Origin: Methanobacteriaceae archaeon
Lineage (GTDB): Archaea; Methanobacteriota; Methanobacteria; Methanobacteriales; Methanobacteriaceae
Assembly: GCA_017883605.1 (NCBI GenBank)
Contig: JADGNH010000084.1
Location: 1-7,993 of the forward strand
DNA: 7,993 bases
Direction: 5' to 3'
Position numbers and translations under genes: made by a program. The stretch's first letter is position 1. Each line of letters starts with the position of its first letter. Below, in pieces: positions 4,786 to 7,993 of the stretch. The notes beneath the pieces are model-generated. The model had not been told where the DNA came from and ran no database searches. It worked only from the letters and a program-made list of their open reading frames with translations.

Positions 4786-6515
4786 GAGTCTCTTTGATAG
4801 ACAGTGATCAAAAGTGTGCTGTTGATAATGTGATAACCGGGGATGTTTGGTCTGGACTTGTTTAAAGCCTCTGAATTGCTTAGAGTGTCTATGTAATAAT
4901 CTGCCCCTGCAACCTTCAACATATTAGAAAACTCATTATAATCTTTAAATACCCTTGGAACTCCTTCTTTTACTTCTTTTTTCAGATACCATGTAGCTGC
5001 AGGGCTGTAGTCAGAGTAGATTATTTTATCTCTGTAGTTGGGATCGTATTCTTTAAGCCAATTCGTCGCATTATCTATATGGAATCCCAGGGTCTTTTTG
5101 GGCGTGTGGCCCATTTGGGTGGCAGTGGTGGATGTCAGGAGTACCAGTGCCACCAGCAGGTAGACACCCCACGATCTTAACTTTTTATTTTTAATTTTAA
5201 ACTTAAATTTTTCAATAAACACACTCAGACCAAGAATCATGAAGTACGTCAAAGCAGGGACCATGGTAATAAAATACCGGTCAGCTTTAATGGAGATTAC
5301 ACTGTGGAAAATGAAAAAAGCAGCGAACCAGGCGAGAAATAGAATATCCATATCCATATATTCAGTTTCTTTAAATTTAGAATCCCTTAATAACCTGTAT
5401 CCCAGGAAAAATACACCTAAGAAAATAACCTCAGTAGCCAGGTAGAAATAGGTGAAAAAGCTTATCACCCCCACTACTATCAAAATAATTAAAGCTGTTA
5501 CCAGCACTATGCTCTTATTTCGGTTTGATCTATCAATTTTTTGGATTTTTACCTTTAAAACTCTGTAGACATATATTGAAAGGCCTGATATGATTATTAA
5601 AGAAATTATATAAGATAAAATAGATGGAGATCCCTGGAAAGGGTTTTGAAGCTGGTTGTAAGTCCCCCTGAGGGGGCCAACCGAAATATAATTTAATATG
5701 TTCTCTAAAAAATAGAGTTTGTAGGGGTTATATCCCACATCATTCACTCCTCCATTTAAACTTATTAAAGTAGAGATGAATATCGCGGTAATTACAGATA
5801 AATCCCCTAGTTTCTGGTAGATATATACAAAAAACGGTACTACCAGGGCCAAACCTACTGAAGCCCCTATGACAATTTTTTTAATGTTTTTAAGGTAATC
5901 TTCACTGATGAGCAGGTAGAGGAGTATGGGAAAGATGAGGATAAACGAAGTGTACCTGGCAACAAATGCCAGAGCAGCCAGGGGCAAAACCATATACAGA
6001 AATTTCGAATCCTTTTTCACACCTAAAACCAGGAAATAAATAGCCCATATTGAAAAAGAGACCGCCGGGACATCTATACCCCCAGAAGCAGCCCAGATAA
6101 ATATTAATGGAAACGTTAAGAATATTAAACTACCGGTGAAGCTTTTAATAACATTGAAACGCTGCCTGAAAAGGAGATAAAGTCCTATAACTCCAAAAAC
6201 AAAAATAATCCCGTCCAATATAAAAATAACGTTGCTGGAAACATATCCTGCCCTGAAAACCAGGGAAGTTAAAAATGGTATCAGCGGGGAAAGATAGATG
6301 GATCCCGGGTTTCCAATGGGCATTCCTGCAAAGTTCATGGCATTATCTAGATAAGTATAAACATCGTAGTAGGGAACTCCCAAATTGATCTGAACCCATA
6401 ATAAATAAGAGGTTATACCCACAGTAATTAAAGTTAAAAGGAAGAGAGGATGTTTGGAAAGTCTCTTCAGTTTTTCATCAACTCCCTTCTCTCCGGAATC
6501 CTTCAAAATGACCAC
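4782..6515 (-). CDS. Polytopic GT-C glycosyltransferase-like membrane protein
   Basis: A 577-residue protein with about 12 hydrophobic segments (roughly 23-43, 72-89, 95-116, 128-141, 150-166, 172-203, 212-233, 240-253, 299-319, 335-375, 391-434, 449-465) and a hydrophilic C-terminal region of about 110 residues. The first loop has an acidic motif, YYDVYTYLDNAM (Asp51, Asp57), where GT-C enzymes of the GT39/PMT/ArnT type place their catalytic Asp. AARYTSF-like sequence (185-191) and DRYFITMVPAL (412-422) fit that class. Such enzymes transfer sugars from polyprenyl phosphates on the outer face of the membrane to proteins, lipids or cell-wall polymers; the substrate is unknown. GTG at 6515 lies inside the likely Shine-Dalgarno AAGGTGGT (6518-6511), so TTG at 6506 (574 residues) may be the true start. 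Repeat arrays flank the gene on both sides. Confidence 0.75.
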   Translation of the reverse strand: MVILKDSGEKGVDEKLKRLSKHPLFLLTLITVGITSYLLWVQINLGVPYYDVYTYLDNAMNFAGMPIGNPGSIYLSPLIPFLTSLVFRAGYVSSNVIFILDGIIFVFGVIGLYLLFRQRFNVIKSFTGSLIFLTFPLIFIWAASGGIDVPAVSFSIWAIYFLVLGVKKDSKFLYMVLPLAALAFVARYTSFILIFPILLYLLISEDYLKNIKKIVIGASVGLALVVPFFVYIYQKLGDLSVITAIFISTLISLNGGVNDVGYNPYKLYFLENILNYISVGPLRGTYNQLQNPFQGSPSILSYIISLIIISGLSIYVYRVLKVKIQKIDRSNRNKSIVLVTALIILIVVGVISFFTYFYLATEVIFLGVFFLGYRLLRDSKFKETEYMDMDILFLAWFAAFFIFHSVISIKADRYFITMVPALTYFMILGLSVFIEKFKFKIKNKKLRSWGVYLLVALVLLTSTTATQMGHTPKKTLGFHIDNATNWLKEYDPNYRDKIIYSDYSPAATWYLKKEVKEGVPRVFKDYNEFSNMLKVAGADYYIDTLSNSEALNKSRPNIPGYHIINSTLLITVYQRDS

Positions 6516-6518
6516 CTT
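6511..6518 (-). promoter_or_regulatory. Shine-Dalgarno-like site that questions the GTG start
   Basis: On the minus strand AAGGTGGT (6518-6511) is the only ribosome-site-like sequence near the start, and it contains the GTG at 6515. TTG at 6506-6504, about 5 bases after the core, is then the better initiation codon. Upstream, CTATTTAAATAG (6532-6543, palindromic) could serve as the TATA element. Confidence 0.5.
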
Positions 6519-6969
6519 TTATTATAAAGAGCTATTTAAATAGTTAAAACTAGAAAACTAAATTTTAAATTTCAAAATTTCTCAATAGTTAATCCTTGAT
6601 AAATTAATTTAATCCTTGATAAATTAAGTTCCTGATAAGTTAAATCCTAATAAAATGTTTTTTTTTAATAACATAAATCCTTAATAAGTATTCTTTAACA
6701 ATTTAATCCCTAATAAGTTTATTATTTAGTTTTAAATCTTAATAAAATGGTTAATATATTATTCAATAGATATTTATCACTAATAGAAATCGAATCTCCC
6801 CTATTTATTGATTTATTCAGATCCTTAATGATTATCTAATATTATCTGTATTTAAATAGATTGCCCTAATCATTTATCCAGAAATTCTTGTGGAGTATGC
6901 TAACGGAATTATTCACCCCTCCAAATGATGATATCTTCAATTCTGCAATATCAACGAATTTGTTCAACA
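6516..6969. other. A/T-rich intergenic region, 454 bp
   Basis: No convincing gene lies here. Most of it is A/T-rich and occupied by degenerate repeats (6590-6836). Next to the glycosyltransferase start it holds the palindromic TATA-like CTATTTAAATAG (6532-6543). At the other end a short minus-strand frame (6866-6970) abuts the PEBP gene. T-runs such as the nine T's around 6658-6666 are present but cannot be assigned to a transcript. Confidence 0.6.
6590..6836. repeat. Degenerate short-repeat array upstream of the glycosyltransferase
   Basis: About eight diverged copies of an A/T-rich unit near AATCCTTRATAAATTAA. Two adjacent copies match over 18 bases, TAATCCTTGATAAATTAA at 6590-6607 and 6610-6627. 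Looser copies follow at about 6630-6643 (TCCTGATAAGTTAA), 6644 (ATCCTAATAAAAT), 6675-6690 (AAATCCTTAATAAGTA), 6704-6719 (TAATCCCTAATAAGTT), 6734-6748 (AAATCTTAATAAAAT) and 6820-6836 (AGATCCTTAATGATTAT). Spacing varies, unlike a CRISPR. The TCCTTAA/TCCTTGA core is shared with the array on the other side of the gene. Confidence 0.75.
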
Positions 6970-6970
6970 C
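6866..6970 (-). other. Possible 34-residue ORF or gene remnant after the PEBP gene
   Basis: On the minus strand a GTG at 6970-6968 overlaps the PEBP stop by one base (TAGTG, the same junction as spt4/dephospho-CoA kinase) and opens 34 codons ending in TAG at 6868-6866. The peptide (VLNKFVDIAELKISSFGG, then VNNSVSILHKNFWIND) has an ordinary protein-like composition for such A/T-rich DNA. No Shine-Dalgarno site is obvious within the PEBP 3' end and I recognise no family. It may be a remnant of a lost downstream gene or chance. Confidence 0.25.
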
Positions 6971-7428
6971 TACCGGCTGTAAACACCCATAGTCTGACCT
7001 TGATCTATAATATGTCCATTCATGGCATTTAAAAGCTCTTTTCTTGTTATCAGTGCAGGTAAGTCTATTTCAATATCGAGAGCGTAGATCTTGAAGTAGT
7101 AGCGGTGAGTGCCTCCCGGAGGGCAGGGTCCTCGATAGCCCACATTACCAAAGTCGTTGATTCCCTGTACTGCCCCATTTTCCAGGATCTCTCGTTCCAT
7201 AACCCTCTCTGGCAGACTTCCGGTATCTGGAGGTAGGTTGAATATCACCCAATGAACCCATAGACCTCCTGGAGCGTCTGGATCTTCACATATAATGGCA
7301 ATGCTCTCTGTATTTTCACTTAAAGGAGTCCATTGGAGTGGGGGTGATACATTAACCCCCTCACAGGTGTACCTTTGAGGTATAGGTTTTCCTTCTTCAA
7401 AAACACTGCTTTCAATCTTTATGGCCAC
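6970..7428 (-). CDS. YbhB/YbcL-type PEBP (Raf kinase inhibitor-like) protein
   Basis: A 152-residue phosphatidylethanolamine-binding-protein family member of the short prokaryotic YbhB/YbcL type. Motifs are RYTCEGVNVSPPLQW (19-33), the anion-pocket motif DPDAPGGLWVHWVIFNLP (49-66) and GYRGPCPPGGTHRYYFKIYALD (97-118). There is no signal peptide, so it should be cytosolic. Eukaryotic homologues bind phospholipids or kinases; the role of archaeal and bacterial members is not established. Length is normal and the fold looks complete. The start is GTG at 7428, with GGGAGTGAT at 7440-7432 upstream (the GGAG core is 7 bases from the codon). Transcription probably starts from the TATA box near 7484-7493 in the gap shared with the divergent histone gene. 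Confidence 0.92.
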   Translation of the reverse strand: MAIKIESSVFEEGKPIPQRYTCEGVNVSPPLQWTPLSENTESIAIICEDPDAPGGLWVHWVIFNLPPDTGSLPERVMEREILENGAVQGINDFGNVGYRGPCPPGGTHRYYFKIYALDIEIDLPALITRKELLNAMNGHIIDQGQTMGVYSR

Positions 7429-7483
7429 TTAATCACTCCCTTTATCATTCCCATAATTTTCCAATCAATGTATGTTATTTTTT

Positions 7484-7493
7484 TTATATAATT
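7484..7493 (-). promoter_or_regulatory. TATA-like box of the PEBP gene
   Basis: The minus strand reads AAATTATATAAAAAAAAT here, a good archaeal TATA element about 60 bases before GTG at 7428. It implies a leader of roughly 30 bases carrying the GGAGTGAT ribosome site. Confidence 0.55.
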
Positions 7494-7532
7494 TCTTTAT
7501 AATCACTGAAAATTAAAGTTATCCATAAAAAA

Positions 7533-7550
7533 TGGCATATGTCATATCCA
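7533..7550. promoter_or_regulatory. Imperfect palindrome in the divergent PEBP/histone gap
   Basis: TGGCATATGTCATATCCA is a near-perfect inverted repeat (arms TGG-ATATG and CATAT-CCA). It lies between the two divergent promoters, far upstream of each TATA box. It could be an operator, but A/T-rich gaps give such palindromes by chance, and no regulator gene lies nearby. Confidence 0.25.
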
Positions 7551-7656
7551 GTACCCACCAGGAAAAAAAGAAGTTAAAATAACAATTGGTGAAATTAAAG
7601 TTTTTCTAAATAAAGGATATTGAGTAAGGATTATAAACAAGGATAAAATCGACAAA

Positions 7657-7664
7657 TTTAAATA
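7657..7664 (+). promoter_or_regulatory. TATA box of the histone gene
   Basis: TTTAAATA at 7657-7664, preceded by the BRE-like CGACAAA, lies about 40 bases before ATG at 7700. Transcription would start near 7685, leaving a short leader that still contains GAGGTG. Confidence 0.65.
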
Positions 7665-7687
7665 GTAAGGAGTCATAATAATAAAAT

Positions 7688-7693
7688 GAGGTG
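7688..7693 (+). promoter_or_regulatory. Shine-Dalgarno site fixing the histone start
   Basis: GAGGTG at 7688-7693 lies 6 bases before ATG at 7700. It rules out the in-frame GTG at 7691, which is part of the site itself and would add MLN to the conserved MGELPIAP start. Confidence 0.85.
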
Positions 7694-7699
7694 TTAAAT

Positions 7700-7897
7700 A
7701 TGGGAGAATTACCAATTGCCCCAGTAGGAAGAATAATTAAAAATGCTGGTGCTCAAAGAGTAAGTGAAGATGCCAAAGAAGAATTAGCAAAAGTTTTAGA
7801 AGAAATGGGTGAAGAAACAGCTTCAAAAGCTGTTAAACTAGCAAGACATGCCGGAAGGAAAACCGTTAAGGCATCAGACATTGAAATGGCTGTATAA
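7700..7897 (+). CDS. Archaeal HMf-type histone
   Basis: A 65-residue single histone fold that forms dimers and stacks into hypernucleosome-like fibres wrapping DNA. Key HMf positions are present, shifted by one because of the extra Gly2: Arg11 and Arg20, the RKT loop at 53-55 for DNA contact, Gly17 at the stacking surface, and Leu47, His50 and Asp60 at the dimer-dimer interface. Position 63 is Met where HMfB has Leu62. The chain stops after IEMAV and lacks the basic end (RRFKK in HMfB), so the last helix is about four or five residues shorter. ATG at 7700 follows GAGGTG by 6 bases. The gene stands alone with its own TATA box and T-rich terminator, as expected for a highly expressed chromatin protein. 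Confidence 0.96.
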   Translation: MGELPIAPVGRIIKNAGAQRVSEDAKEELAKVLEEMGEETASKAVKLARHAGRKTVKASDIEMAV

Positions 7898-7918
7898 ATA
7901 ACTGCTGAAACATTAATA

Positions 7919-7967
7919 GCTGTAAAACAGCCACATTCTCTTTTTATTAAATTTTTAATTTCTTTTT
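7919..7967 (+). terminator. Histone gene terminator: small hairpin plus T-runs
   Basis: About 20 bases after the stop, GCTGT-AAA-ACAGC (7919-7931) can form a 5-bp stem. Three T5 runs follow (7941-7945, 7952-7956 and near 7963-7967). The T-runs alone would suffice for archaeal termination. Confidence 0.6.
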
Positions 7968-7993
7968 CAAATATCCCAGCTATGGCTATTTTT

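Noticed and set aside
5239..5445. Plus-strand 68-codon frame inside the glycosyltransferase gene
   Set aside because: It is antisense to a continuous membrane-protein frame; no motif or promoter supports it.
7800..7993. Minus-strand open frame entering from the right edge (KIAIAGIFEKEIKNLIKREC)
   Set aside because: It runs on through most of the histone gene in antisense before stopping, and its Lys/Ile/Glu content is what A/T-rich DNA yields by chance.

Overview
The window looks like a chromosomal segment of a methanogenic archaeon of the order Methanobacteriales, most likely Methanobacterium or a close relative. The support is an HMf-type archaeal histone, the archaeal/eukaryotic proteins Rpo7 (RpoE'), Spt4, S24e and S27ae, an archaeal GTP-dependent dephospho-CoA kinase, A/T-rich intergenic regions with archaeal TATA-like boxes, and Shine-Dalgarno sequences of the GGAGTGA/GAGGTG type. 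Five genes start with GTG or TTG.

Left part (1-3031, all plus strand): a tightly packed, mostly information-processing operon. It holds the 3' end of rpoE' (RNA polymerase subunit Rpo7), spt4 (Rpo-associated elongation factor, formerly RpoE''), a DUF359 dephospho-CoA kinase, rps24e, the very small rps27ae, and argH. From memory, Methanothermobacter has the same order. Spacings run from a 1-base overlap to 81 bases. Two small scars stand out: a perfect 16-bp tandem duplication over the rpoE' stop codon, and an apparent early stop in the acidic tail of S24e.

Middle (3032-4781): a minus-strand two-CxxC zinc-ribbon gene that appears broken by a one-base frameshift (3098-3323), then a 46-residue two-helix membrane protein (plus strand, DUF3096-like). 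The latter converges on and overlaps by 12 bp a minus-strand gene that joins an N-terminal KH RNA-binding motif to a PP-loop ATP pyrophosphatase with a CxxC pair. That gene is probably an uncharacterised RNA-modifying or sulfur-transfer enzyme.

Right part (4782-7993): a minus-strand polytopic GT-C glycosyltransferase-like gene. Both flanking intergenic regions (4634-4785 and 6590-6836) are filled with degenerate short tandem repeats that share a TCCTTAA/TCCTTGA core. A minus-strand PEBP/Raf-kinase-inhibitor-like gene follows, then a plus-strand histone gene with a clear TATA box, SD and T-run terminator. The histone lacks the usual basic C-terminal extension.

I see no CRISPR array, tRNA, rRNA, transposase or defence system. 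The most noteworthy items are the hidden frameshifted zinc ribbon, the KH/PP-loop protein, the repeat arrays around the glycosyltransferase, and the shortened S24e and histone tails.
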